Source: Leptolyngbya sp. SIOISBB | GTDB taxonomy: Bacteria; Cyanobacteriota; Cyanobacteriia; Phormidesmidales; Phormidesmidaceae | Reading direction: 5' to 3' | DNA length: 64,000 nucleotides | NCBI GenBank assembly: GCA_010671905.1 | Contig: JAAHII010000002.1 | Span: 372,001-436,000, forward strand | Part shown: one piece after another, positions 35,051 to 45,580 of the stretch | Position numbering within the stretch: the stretch's first letter is position 1 | How the letters are laid out: each line of letters starts with the position of its first letter | Notes under the pieces: generated by a model | Database searches by the model: none | What the model saw: only the letters and a program-made list of their open reading frames with translations | What the model was told of the DNA's origin: nothing | Program-made: the position numbers and the translations under genes

Positions 35051-35350
35051 CTAGCGATAATCAACTTGCTGAGTCCGTTTGCGTCGTCTTTGTGGACTGG
35101 CGCGACGAGTGCGCGGTTTGGAGGATGCTCTAGCGGGTTCGTTCGCTGCCGCTTCCGATTCCGACTCAATGGGGGTGATGAGGAAGATGCGAGTGCCATC
35201 GGTAGCGCGAAAAAAGACTTGTTGTATGACTGGTAAGCCTTACTGGGAGAGCTGCGCGAATTGGGCCTGGGTGGTGGCGATCGCGTCTTCAAGGGTATCG
35301 AAATCTGTTTCAAGGAAGATGATCGGATTTTGAGCAAAACCGCCGCGCAT
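35051..35350 (-). pseudogene. Small basic-tailed protein interrupted by TAA
   Basis: From ATG 35350, right behind GGAGG, the frame reads MRGGFAQNPIIFLETDFDTL and stops at TAA 35240-35242. It then continues GLPVIQQVFFRATDGTRIFL and a basic tail (KPRTRRASPQRRRKRTQQ) to TAG 35051. The two halves together look like one 98-residue protein. No family recognised. It lies just upstream of the glycosyltransferase pseudogene on the same strand. Confidence 0.4.
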
Positions 35351-35364
35351 CCTCCGGCGGAGCG

Positions 35365-35801
35365 TCATGCGCTAGTGAGCGGCGGATGAAGTTTTCGCGG
35401 GTCATCCTGGTTCTCGATGTATTTCAACAGCGTTTCGATGTTAGCCCGTCCACCCGTCGTCATTAATCCATCGGCTCGGTTCCAGAAATAGAGCTTCCAG
35501 TAGAAGGGCCGTAGCGCATCGGCAAACTCTTGGCGCATCTTGTGGGCGGAGACTGACTTCAGGTTCTTCACGAAGTCCGACAATCTCACCGTGGGGTCAA
35601 TCCGCCAAATTCAATCAATTTTCCGCCCCACTTAGGCAGCAAGTCCGTAAAGATTGCTTCCAACCGGTCCAGCATCTGAGCACTCAAGCATCTGTGGCGA
35701 TACTGCATGGATAGAACAAGGTGATAGCACAACCGATAAGCGCTATGGTTCTGGGTTTTGAAGGTCGCGAAATCTCGCTGCCTGTGGTACAACTTCACCA
35801 T
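35365..35801 (-). pseudogene. IS200/IS605-like TnpA with deleted HUH motif
   Basis: ATG 35801 starts MVKLYHRQRDFATFKTQNHS and LCYHLVLSMQYRHRCLSAQM, the normal N-terminus. After KLIEFGG the frame shifts. The sequence resumes as VRLSDFVKNLKSVSAHKMRQEF and ends FWNRADGLMTTGGRANIETLLKYIENQ. The segment that should hold the catalytic HxH (between FGG and the DPTVRLSDF strand, about 25-30 bp) is missing. Without it the protein cannot cut DNA. Confidence 0.75.
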
Positions 35802-37134
35802 GAGTAGGACAATTGTACGCACAGATAAATGGCCTTTGCAACCGTCGCCTGAAGTGAGGCTTCACCTGTTGGCCACGGTTGACGAGTACCGAGCTTACTG
35901 CAAGGCGCTGAGCTATGTGGTCATGGGCCACTGGCCGGAGTTGGTGGCCGCAACAAGCTTCTGTGCGGCAACGGAACAACTCATTCACCGCACCCGTAAG
36001 AACCCAAGCCCGAAATATCTCTACTTCGAGAAGCGATTTTACAAGTTCCCGTCTTATCTCAGGCGGGCGGCTATCGAGTTTGTCAAAGGACAGGTTTCGT
36101 CCTACCTGACTCGATACCGGCAATGGCAGTCAGGGGTGCGGCAGCCTCGGGAGGCCAAGCCACCTGTCTTCAATGTGGATGCTGGATGTTATCCGGTCCT
36201 CTACAAAGGGCAGTTGGTGAAGTTCGATGCTCACTTGCTGAGGGCCTGGATTAAGGTTTGGAACGGCTCTGATTGGGTCTGGGCGGAAGTCTCGATTACC
36301 AGTAAGCGGCAACGGCATCTCATCGGCTCCATCAAATCCCCCTCTCTAGTGATTTCGAAGAAACACTGTCATTTGGCAGTGCCCTTCGGTATCGTTCCAC
36401 CCAAGTGGGAAACCGATGTGGTGTGCGCTGTAGATGTAGGGATTAACACCTTGGCGACAGCTTCGATTGTTCGTCCTGACGGCACTGTATTGGCGCGGCA
36501 GTTCATGCATCCGGCCTCTGACATAGACCGTCGAGATAAACAGGCCCGCATCATCCGACGCAAGGCTCGAAAGACCCAAAGGTTGCACCGTGGCTTTGCC
36601 AAAATGCCGTACCGCAAAGGCAAAGGCATCAACGCCAATATTGCTCAGCAGGTTTCCCGGCAAATCGTCAATTTTGCTCTGGAGTATGGAGCCAGTACTA
36701 TCGTCTTTGAAGACTTGAAAGGCTGGCGTCCTAAAGGGGGCAAGAGGCGGTCAACTCTGAAGCAAAAGTTTCACGGCTGGCTGCACCGCCGCTTAGTTAC
36801 CCTAACTGAACAAAAGTTTCAGGAAGAGGGCGGCAAGACGGAGTATGTCTATGCTCGGGGCACTTCCTCCTGGGCCTTTGACGGGAGTGGCCAGGTGCAA
36901 CGGTCTAAGACCCAGTACGAGTTAGCGACGTTTGCGAGCGGCAAGCAATATAGCTGTGACCTCAGCGCAAGCTATAACATTGCTGCCCGATACTTGGCTG
37001 ACAAACTGAAGCTGACCCGCCGCAAGGACGGGCAGGTAGCGAAAGGCAAAAGTTCCTGCGCTACACCGAGAATGCCGGTCACCCTCTCTCACCTCTGGGA
37101 TTGGGAAGCCGCTGATGAACGCACAGCGTCATGA
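35800..37134 (+). CDS. TnpB-like nuclease without a zinc finger
   Basis: 444 aa from ATG 35800, whose codon overlaps the divergent tnpA start (CATG). RuvC-I VCAVDVGINTLATASIV, RuvC-II STIVFEDLKGW and RuvC-III YSCDLSASYNIAARYL are present. The region where TnpB normally has four zinc-binding cysteines instead reads ARGTSSWAFDGSGQVQRSKT with no CxxC pair. This resembles an IS605-accessory subgroup lacking the finger, so it may be natural. The gene is intact while its TnpA partner is dead, so the element is probably immobile on its own. Confidence 0.75.
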   Translation: MSRTIVRTDKWPLQPSPEVRLHLLATVDEYRAYCKALSYVVMGHWPELVAATSFCAATEQLIHRTRKNPSPKYLYFEKRFYKFPSYLRRAAIEFVKGQVSSYLTRYRQWQSGVRQPREAKPPVFNVDAGCYPVLYKGQLVKFDAHLLRAWIKVWNGSDWVWAEVSITSKRQRHLIGSIKSPSLVISKKHCHLAVPFGIVPPKWETDVVCAVDVGINTLATASIVRPDGTVLARQFMHPASDIDRRDKQARIIRRKARKTQRLHRGFAKMPYRKGKGINANIAQQVSRQIVNFALEYGASTIVFEDLKGWRPKGGKRRSTLKQKFHGWLHRRLVTLTEQKFQEEGGKTEYVYARGTSSWAFDGSGQVQRSKTQYELATFASGKQYSCDLSASYNIAARYLADKLKLTRRKDGQVAKGKSSCATPRMPVTLSHLWDWEAADERTAS

Positions 37135-37442
37135 GCGGAGCATTCACGCATTAGGGGACCGAATTAGATCGTCTCTACGGTAGCGTGTGGCGAGCGTCGC
37201 GGAAGGGTGCGGTTCACATCTCGGCTCAAAGCCAGCCCAACTCTTGAGCGATCGCTGGAGTCATAGCGGCTTTGAGGGGTAATCTTGCCAGCACGGTAAA
37301 GATATATACTCATCCGCTGCAACCGCCTAAGCGTTCAGACCGTAGGAAGATGAGTCCTTCAGCAGCGACCTCACAGTCATAGTTGGTATTGCCGTCGCCC
37401 TTGCCGTTGGTTGGTTGTTAGAAGTCATCGATCTCAGCGGTT
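37135..37442. other. 308-bp spacer after the TnpB-like gene
   Basis: No gene recognised. It should include the right end of the IS605-like element and any 3' guide RNA, but no hairpin as clear as that of the first element was found. Confidence 0.35.
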
Positions 37443-38457
37443 TCAGTGATGTTTCTCATCAATTGCCACAACTGTTGCCTGACCATTGAAGATCACATCC
37501 CCTTTCACTTCGATGCCACCATACAGAGTAGAGCGACCATTGAAGCTGAAATTGCCTGCAGCCGTAAACTGCGCTCGGGTATCGGATTGACCATTGAAGG
37601 TGATATCCCGTTGAGAAATCACCGTGAGACGATCGCCCTCACTGCTCGTAGCGCCGTTAAAGTGGATGGACTGTTCACTGGCCAGGAAGCTATCGCCAGC
37701 AAACCGAGCACTCCCGTTCATGTTGATGTGCCGAGAGGCGAGCACCGTGACATCACTGCCTTGCACATTCGCCAAATTGACGCCACCGTTTTTAACCACA
37801 AGGGTGACGTTATTCAATTGATGGCCATTGCCATTGAAATTGACATCGCCATTTTCGACAATCAGCACGGTGTTTTCCAACTGCACCCCATGGGGGATGT
37901 TGAGGCCCCAGCCGGTCAGGTTGACGACCTTGGGGTTTTCCGGTGTTCCTCCCGTGGGGAAGTGAGTTTCCCAGTCTTGGTGGTTGTTCAGGGGCTGACT
38001 ATAGGGACTAAACTCGACGATTTGAGTCCCCTCTGGAAGGTGATTGGCGAGGGTTTGAGTGACTAGCTCTGCGTGGGTCGGTATGTCAACAATTTGAGTA
38101 TCGACAATCTGAGGCGGCACAAGATTGGCGTATTGATTTTGAGGAGCGTTGAGTGCGCCATGGTTGGCCGAGACGGCAACGGCGTTATCAACCAAGATGG
38201 GACGACCTTGCTCATCAGTCATCGGGTTGCCGTTGGCATCGCGTTGCACGGGTAAGATGGGGCGGCCATTGAGGGTGAAGCCTTGACCGCTGTAAATCAA
38301 AGCGTCATCGCTGAGGTCGAGCGGGTCACCATCAAAGTCGCTATTGCCATTCACCGTGACGCGACCTTCGGCAATGATGGCAAAGGCTTGGTTACCGGTA
38401 CCGGGGTTGTCGCAGATGACCGTAACAGTGAGGGTTTCCGTGGTAGTCCCCCCATCT
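37443..38457 (-). pseudogene. C-terminal part of the giant PKD protein, out of frame
   Basis: Directly continues the PKD protein in another frame. Just past the stop of the upstream frame, the sequence reads RDEDGGTTTETLTVTV, the normal end of a PKD repeat, then an open frame to 37443. Near the C-terminus it has repeated short strands around FNG (VNFNGNGHQLNN, INMNGSARFAGDS, IHFNGATSSEGD, DITFNGQS, FSFNGRSTLYGG, VIFNGQATVV), likely a small beta-solenoid cap. The first ATG is 38354, but it has no independent ribosome site. A one-base insertion near 38460-38465 explains the split. Confidence 0.65.
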
Positions 38458-41400
38458 TCATCCCTGAACGGTGAGGGTCACGGTGTAGCTGCCGTCCTCG
38501 GTGTAAATGTGACCTGGATTGTTATTGGTGACAGGGGCACTGCCGTCACCGAAGTCCCACTCAACTGTATGAGTGTCGAGGATACCGGGGTCGGTGTAAC
38601 TGCCGTTGAACTGGGCGGCCTGACCTTCGATGGCCTCTGGGTTATCGCCTGCGATGACGATAGGCGCGACGTTATTGACCACAATCTCTCGGGTTTCGGT
38701 GGTGGCTGCGCCGTCTTTGTCCGTGACGGTCAGGGTGACAGTGTAGGTGCCGTTATCCAGGAAGGTGTGGTGGGCGGTTTGGCCGTTAGCTGCGGGGCTG
38801 CCGTCGCCGAAGTCCCAGGTGTAGGTCAGGGTATCGTCGCCAGGGTCAGTCGCCGTCGCGCTGAAAGTGGCGGCTTCGCCTTCGTCAGCGGTAGCTTGAC
38901 CGGTGAAGTCAGCAATGACTGGAGCCAGGTTGTTAACAGTGATGGTCTGAGTTTCCACTGTCTCGGCTCCATCATCATCGGTGACGGTGAGGGTGACGGT
39001 GTAGGTGCCGTTGTCACCATAGGTGTGGTCTACGGTTTGCCCGGTTTGGGCAATCGTGCCGTCGCCGAAGTCCCAGGTGTAGGTGAGGGTGTCATCGCCC
39101 GGATCAGTCGCCGTCGCGCTGAAGGTGGCAGGGCTACCTTCGCTCAGGTCGTCTGGGCTGGTGATGTTAATGATGCTGGGGGCGACGTTATTGACGGTGA
39201 TTTCTAGAGTTTGGGTGGTGATACCACCGTCTTCGTCGGTGACAGTGAGGGTGACCGGGTAAAGGCCGTTATCGGCAAAGGTATGCTGAGCGGTGCTGCC
39301 AATGACGATATCGCTGCCGTCACCAAAGTCCCAGGTGTAGGTCGGGGTATCGTCGCCGGGGTCGGTGGCTAGGGCGCTGAGCGTCAGGGACTCGCCTCCG
39401 TTGACCTCAGTAGAACCGTTGATGGCGGTAATGACTGGAGCCGTGTTATCGATTTCCAGGGTTTGAGTTTCGGTGGTGCTGCCGCCGTGGGGGTCGCTCA
39501 CCGTCAGCGTGACGGTGTAGGTGCCGTCATCGGCGTAGCTGTGATCAGCGGTCTGGCCGAGCACCGGGTCAGTGCCGTCGCCGAAGTCCCAGGTGTAGGT
39601 CAGGGTATCGTTACCAGGGTCGGTAGCGGTGGCGGTGAAGCCAAAGGCGCTGCCTTCGGTCGGGGCATCGGGTAGGGTAACGGTCTGGATTTCGGGGGCG
39701 AGGTTGGCGATGTTGAGGGTGACCGTGGCGGGGGCAGAGGTGTCGCCTTCGCGGTCGGTGAGGACGTAGCTAAAGCTGTCACTGCCAACGTAGCCGTCGT
39801 AAGGGGTGTAGATCAGGTGACCGGCGCTGTCGCGGCTGAGGGTGCCGTGGGTCGGGTCACTCGTGAGTTGGATGTTGTCTGGGGTGAGGGGTTCGTCGGG
39901 GTCGGTGTCGTTAGAGAGCAGGTCGAGGCGGAGGCTCTGACCTTGGGTGAGGGTGGCGGTGTCGTCGGTGGCGACGGGTGGGGTGTTGCCTTTACCCAGG
40001 CTAACGTTATCGATGGTGACGGTGCTGTCGGCAGCCCCGAAGCCCAGCAGGTCGAAGTACAGAGTAGCGGTGGTGCTGGGGGCGAGGTCGCCGAGGTCGA
40101 TCGTGACGCGGCGATCGCCGTTGCTCAGGGTAGTCACCGTAACGTCGTCGTCGGTATAGAGGGTGCCGTCGGCCTGGAGGTTGAGCAGGGCATCGGTGTG
40201 GGTGAGGCCGATGGCGGTGCCGACCAAAGGCTGGAGGGTGAGGGTATCCAGCAGGGCCACTTCGAAGGCGTCGGGGGGACGGTGCTCTGTGCTGCCCAGG
40301 GTGGTGTCGATCAGGTCAAAGGTGAGGAACCGCTGGTCGAGGTCTTCAGGAACGATAAAGGTTTGGCTGAGCTGGCTGAGCAGGGGGCTGTCTTCGGTGA
40401 GGGAGACGGCGGTGGAGGTCGGCAGTTGCGTAGTTGCCACTGCACCTCGGCTATGCCACTGCTCTAGTAGGGCTTCGAAGTCGCCATTGGTGATGCCGAC
40501 CAGCGGGGTGCTGCTGTGGGGAGCACTGAGGATGGTTTGGGTCGGATCGCTGCTGGTGCTGCGAATGATGTCTAGAATCTGGAGTTCTAGCTCGGAGGGG
40601 AGTTTGCGGACGCCGGGGGCGAGGTAGGGGCTCAACAGGCGGTAGGGGTCGGCGAGGTGGCTGCCGTCGGCGGAGAGGGGAGCAGTAATGTCGCCTGCGG
40701 TGAAGCTGCCGTCTTGAACGTGTTGGTCGAAGGCGGTGTAGCCAGAGATGAAGCCTGCCAGGTGGCCGAGTTCGTGCAGAAGGGTGGTCAGCAGGTCGTA
40801 GCGGCCATAGGCAGCGGAGTCTGCGGTAGCCTGGAGGTTGAATTCTGAATTTTGAATTCTGAATTCTGAATTGTCCAAGGGGGTGGGGTCGATGAACCAG
40901 CCAGTGCCGTTGGCGTCATTGTCGATGAGGATGGTGCCTGCGATGGGGTGGCCGTTGGCATCAAAGCGGGTGAGTTGCGCTTCGGCGAGTTGGCCGGTGG
41001 GGAGGTTAGTGATCTTGAAAGTGATACCTGATTCACTTAGCCATGAAGCAAAGTGTGCCAAGTTCATATCATGAAGTACTGACGAGCTATCGTGACTATC
41101 GGCATGGAAACTGGTAAGCGCATTAGACCAATCTGTGTAAGCTGTGAGGAACTGGTTCGAAGGTACAACGCTGGCGAAAGAAGATTCGCTGGTGTCCATC
41201 TCACCGGTTCCAAAGGCTCCGCACGCCTTGAAGGGGTGTGTTTGAAGCAAATCGATTTGGCTGGGGCAATCCTTGACCGTGCTGTACTCAGCGATGTCGA
41301 TCTGAGCTATGCCAACTTGAAGGGGATTCAGCTCTCCTATTCGGGTCTCTCTCTGGTTGATTTCACTGACAGTGATTTGACTGGAGCTAACTTCAGATTC

Positions 41401-44400
41401 TCTACACTTTATTACTGCATCCTCAAATATGCTCTTTGTTACGATGCTAATTTCTTCCGCACTGGGTTTGAGGGTTCCGCATTGCATTGCGCGTTCTTGG
41501 ATCGTGCTAATTTCACCCGAGCCAATCTGAGCAAGTTGACTTTGCCCGAATACTGCAAAGATTTGTCTGTCGATATTGGACAACTGCTGCAAGTCCCTGA
41601 TGCCATTTTCTGGGACACTATCATGCCGGATGGAAGCCGCTTTAGCGATCCCATGATCCACGACGATGGATCGTAAATTAGGTTCGAAGGCGAGCAACGG
41701 TGCGGAAGGCCGAATGATTCCGTAGTCCTTACGCTGCTCAAGCATTGCCTCAATTTCGTCTGGCAGATCTGAAAAGAGATCTAACCCAGTTAAATCTTCT
41801 ATCTCGTCGATTGAGACTATGACACTAACATCAGAATTTACCCAATCTCGAGTAGCATGAGGGGCATTGTCCATCAAGACACCAAATGCTTTTGCATTAA
41901 GGTCTACCTCAGAAGCAGTTTGTCCAATTTCACCTGGAATCAGAACAACCTTCCATAGATATTCAGGAATATCTACAAGAATATTTTTTTGCTCTAGTGT
42001 TGTAAGACCTAATGATCCATCTCTACCTGTAACGACATATGCTTCCTTTTGGCCGTTAGATGTGTTGATGAAACTTGTCAAATCCTTTTCTAGTTCCCCC
42101 CAAGCCTGAGCTCCTGTAGATTCAGGAAAAGCATTTGTCGTTAGGAACGTTTGCAATTGATCTTTAGCAATGTAGTAGTGTTCATTGCTGTCAGGGTTTA
42201 CGTTGTGACTTTTAACAACACGGAAACGGTCTCCTCTGGGTAGCTGATGACCGTTCGTGCCGTAGCCAAGGTCAGCCCCAGCATAGCTTTCAACTTTATT
42301 GGAAAATGGAAGCGCATAATCAGAGCTGAATTTAAGTCTATCAGGATTTGGCACACCTTCTGGGCGAGCAGACCATGAGCTATCTAGTCTGTAACTTACC
42401 CAATTGGGGGTCTTCAAAGAGTCATTGTACGAAGCTGCATATTCTGGTTTTTCGATCAAATAGTTATTGCTGTCAAAGCCTGCTGCCTGCCCATTGAGAG
42501 TAGGATTGCCTAATGCCAAATGCTCACTGCCAAAGCTTATGTTGTCAATGTATATGGTTTTGTTTCCATGCACCTCAATCCTCAGTGACTTTGCCACCTT
42601 GCCATACAGCTCCTGTGGAATATTGAGATGGAAGGTCTCAAATCCTTTGGAAGCATATCCAACTCTGTTGACTTGAGACTGGAAATGAGGCTGGGAAAAT
42701 TTTCCTATGATATTGCCGTTTGCATCTATACCGAAAAGAGGATCGACTTCGCGCAGATCTATCGATGGAATATATCCATTGCCACTGGCATCCACTCGAC
42801 TTGCCGGATTTAGTCGCTTAAGCACATCTGGCGAAAGCGGAGGAATTGCATCATATTTAGGAGGATTAGAGACGAAATTAGCAAGATCATTGCTGGTAAG
42901 TTCATACGATTTCCCTTCAACCTCCAAAATGACTTTGACATAGTCATCCATCTCGTATGTTCGAGAGGGAACTGGAACATGGACATCTAATCTAAGTACT
43001 CCCCCGTCAGGAAGCCGGAAAGGATTGTGGGTTATGCCGCTGCCACCATCACTACCCTGGATTTTGAAGACGTTATTTGAAGTTGAGGTGTCGACATTTA
43101 GACTACTAACTTCGGACCAGTCCACAATTGAATTCAGTGGATTATCGACGTCTGCGTCATGATTACCGTGTAAAGACCAACCGGCAACTTCTCCATTGAA
43201 GAGAACAGAATTACGAACAAACCCATCTGTGTTGATGTTGTGCTCAAAATCACCATTAAAGAGGGTAGGAACGGCAGCACTATCTGTCTGAATACTATCG
43301 TTTGTGTTGTCCTCATATACTGGAGTTGTACTAGTCGATTCACTAGGGTTGATGTTGTCCTCTACTGGAGCTATGCCAGTCGGCTCATCAGGGTTGATGT
43401 TGTCCTCAGAATCACCGTCAAAGAGGCTAGGAACAGCAGCATTGTTTGTTTGAATACTGTCGCTAGTGTTGTCCTCATATCCTGGTTTTGCACTAGTCGG
43501 CCCATCAGGTCGCTGGTCTTTACCCCCACCCAGCACCGAGTAGAACCACCCCGTCCCGAGCCCTGCTGTAGATCCCGCTTGGCTGTACCAAGGCTGTATC
43601 CCAGCACCGTCATTAGCCCCTGTAAACAACCCACCTTCACCCAGGCGATCAAAGATTGGCTGGGAGTTCGTTTGAGTCGGATACTGTCGGCTGATACGGC
43701 CATCTAAGTTGATTTGCTCAATATCAAAGCCCACCGTCCCTGAGTACCAGGCAAACGCTGCCAAGTGAGGTCCACCAAAGCCCCCATCATTCGTGAAACC
43801 GGCTTTGCCGTTTAGCTCGACTGAAGCCCCCTCTGGGATGCCCTCAATCTTGCGTCCACTGGGGGTAAAGGTGAAGCCATTATCCCGATCAGGCACAGTC
43901 TGATAGTAGTTATCCGCAAAAGTAACGTTGTCCCAAACGGTGACTTCAGGTTCCTTGAAGTCTCGGTACACTGGCCCCAGTGACGGCTGATCAAAGTCAT
44001 GGGGGTCGATGGTGGTCATGTGCAAGTCACCCGCAATGACCTGACCGTTCTCATCTCTGACCACACCCCCCGCATTCGGGTAATAGGTTCCCAACCGCTG
44101 AATGATCTCACTATTGACCACCGTGCCGCGACTAAAGCCAATGAAGTGCAGCGGCGAATCGAGCAGGAGCCCTTGATTATCGGTATCGTCCACTTCCATC
44201 AACGCCTGGTCGAGGGACACCATCGCGGCAAAAATGGCATCGGCGGCGGCCTCCGTAAAGCCTGCATCGGGAATGATCGATTCTTTGTTTGTGGACCACT
44301 CCGGCAGAAGTACCAGAGGCTTATCTAGATAGTTTGTTTTGATCGCACTGGCGAGCTGCTGCATGTAGCCGGTGTCACTGGGACTCAAACTGACAACATT

Positions 44401-45580
44401 GCTGAGTGTTCTGCCCTGGCTGTCCACCGGAATCCAGTTACCGGTTGGTTTGTCGTAGCGCAAAATCAGACCGGGATTCTGGACATCTGTCGATTTAGCA
44501 ATCTGGTCAGCAACTTGATAGTGAGACTCTGGAATGCCAGTAGGAGAAGGCAGGATAGTGAAGCCATGCGTTAAGACAGGCACGGCTCTGAAAGGCGCAT
44601 TGCCTGCCGGAGCTGCAGTCGTGAACTGACCAAACTCAGTATCCCGAGTGCCGGTCTTGCTCTCAGCCTGCACCGCCCAGTGAATTGTTTGTCCGGCGGT
44701 GAGCATCAGCTTTTGAGGCAGCGTAAAGCTCGTACTCGAATTGGCGACATCGCCGGCGGCCCAGGTTTGTCCTAACCCTGTCTGCTGGTCGTAGGCATAC
44801 CAAGTATTGGTCTCCTGTTTCCAGGTCGCCGTCAAAATCCGTCCGGGATTGAAATCATCGTAACCATCCCAGTCGCGCGTCAGCAGTTCCCGCTTCTCGG
44901 CGGTGGATTTCCCTGGCAAAACTTCGGGATCTGAGAGATTAATAAACTCATCCCAGGGCAGCAGACCTTCGCCCTCACCATAGGCACTAATGAAGAGGTT
45001 CACTTCTTCGATGGCCCCAAAGTCTTCGCCGAGTTGCCATTGCAGAGTTGGCGTCAGGTCATTGGTGGCGGTTAGTGGCGTGATCAGGTCTAGGTCTAAG
45101 TCGGGAGTCCCTGTGGTGCTGATGCTGTGGGGATTGCCACCCGTTCTCAAGGGAGCCCGGTTAGAACCGTCGGGAACGCCAAACTCAATGTCGCCGGAGA
45201 CGGGATCGGGCTCAGGAGTGAGGCTCCGCAGATCGGAGGCGATCGCAATCTCTGGATTGATATTGTCAATCGGGAATCGAGTGAGATCTTCGGCTGTCAC
45301 CTGAGAAGTGCCAAGGCTAAAGAAGCCGTCAGAGCCATACCCGTACTCATCGATTCTAAATTCGCTCGGGTTCTCGATGGTGTTGATGATTTCATCAACA
45401 TTAAAGATGAAGGTACTGCCAATGCCCGGATAGGTCGCAAATAGAGACTCACCATCCTGAGACAGGGCGGTGCTAAAGGTCCAACCATTGGGGATGGGGC
45501 GAGTTGCCGCCACGAGGTCGATGTCTTCTGTTAGCGGCGAGCGAATGATACCGATATTGCTACCGGCGCGGCGATCGCCA
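38458..45580 (-). CDS. Giant secreted/surface-type protein with hydrolase, metalloprotease and PKD modules (5' truncated)
   Basis: The open frame runs to 45897, but its first 105 codons are the antisense of an RHS gene, so the true gene begins near or was cut at 45580. In order: a propeller-like start (FSTALSQDGESLFATYPG), an Ig-like/WQL segment, an alpha/beta-hydrolase elbow (IGFSRGTVV, nucleophile Ser, near 44130), duplicated EDN-rich linkers (43.2-43.5 kb) and a carbohydrate-binding-like region. A foreign 170-codon stretch (41.14-41.65 kb) follows. Then come a zinc-protease motif HELGHLAGF (near 40770), a cadherin-like domain (PVATDDTATL...GSDSFSYVLTD) and about five PKD domains with TYTWDFGDGS repeats (39.7-38.5 kb). 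Likely a cell-surface or matrix protein. It ends at a frameshift. Confidence 0.65.
38470..39700 (-). repeat. Tandem PKD-coding repeats
   Basis: Five to six units of about 250 bp, each encoding ATDPGDDTLTYTWDFGDG ... DNGTYTVTLTVTD and a short VNNVAP linker. The near-identical DNA in neighbouring units would allow recombination and copy-number change. Confidence 0.75.
40839..40873. repeat. Heptamer repeat, five units of TGAATTN
   Basis: TGAATTC, TGAATTT, TGAATTC, TGAATTC, TGAATTG in uninterrupted 7-bp steps. Short tandem heptamers are a feature of cyanobacterial genomes. Here the repeat is read in frame as NSEFRIQNSEF inside the giant minus-strand protein. Confidence 0.75.
41136..41676 (+). 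CDS. Pentapeptide-repeat protein nested antisense in the PKD gene
   Basis: From GTG 41130 or the frame opening at ATG 41092, the plus strand encodes EELVRRYNAGERRFAGVHL, the usual start of cyanobacterial pentapeptide proteins. A(D/N)LxX units follow (DLAGAILDRAVLSDVDLSYANLKGIQL in effect, then SDLTGANFRFS and RANFTRANLS), and it ends near FWDTIMPDGS, also typical. The last 12 codons are antisense of the host gene. The minus-strand frame is open across the whole segment but reads there as unconvincing, unstructured sequence. I therefore think a pentapeptide gene was inserted in reverse without creating a stop. Its own start codon and promoter may have been lost. Confidence 0.6.

Noticed and set aside
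38344-39207. Plus-strand gene of 287 codons
   Set aside because: Val/Gly-rich antisense of the PKD repeats, with no recognisable fold.
39817-40467. Plus-strand gene of 216 codons
   Set aside because: Antisense of the cadherin-like region; Gly/Val/Glu composition typical of shadow frames in GC-rich genes.
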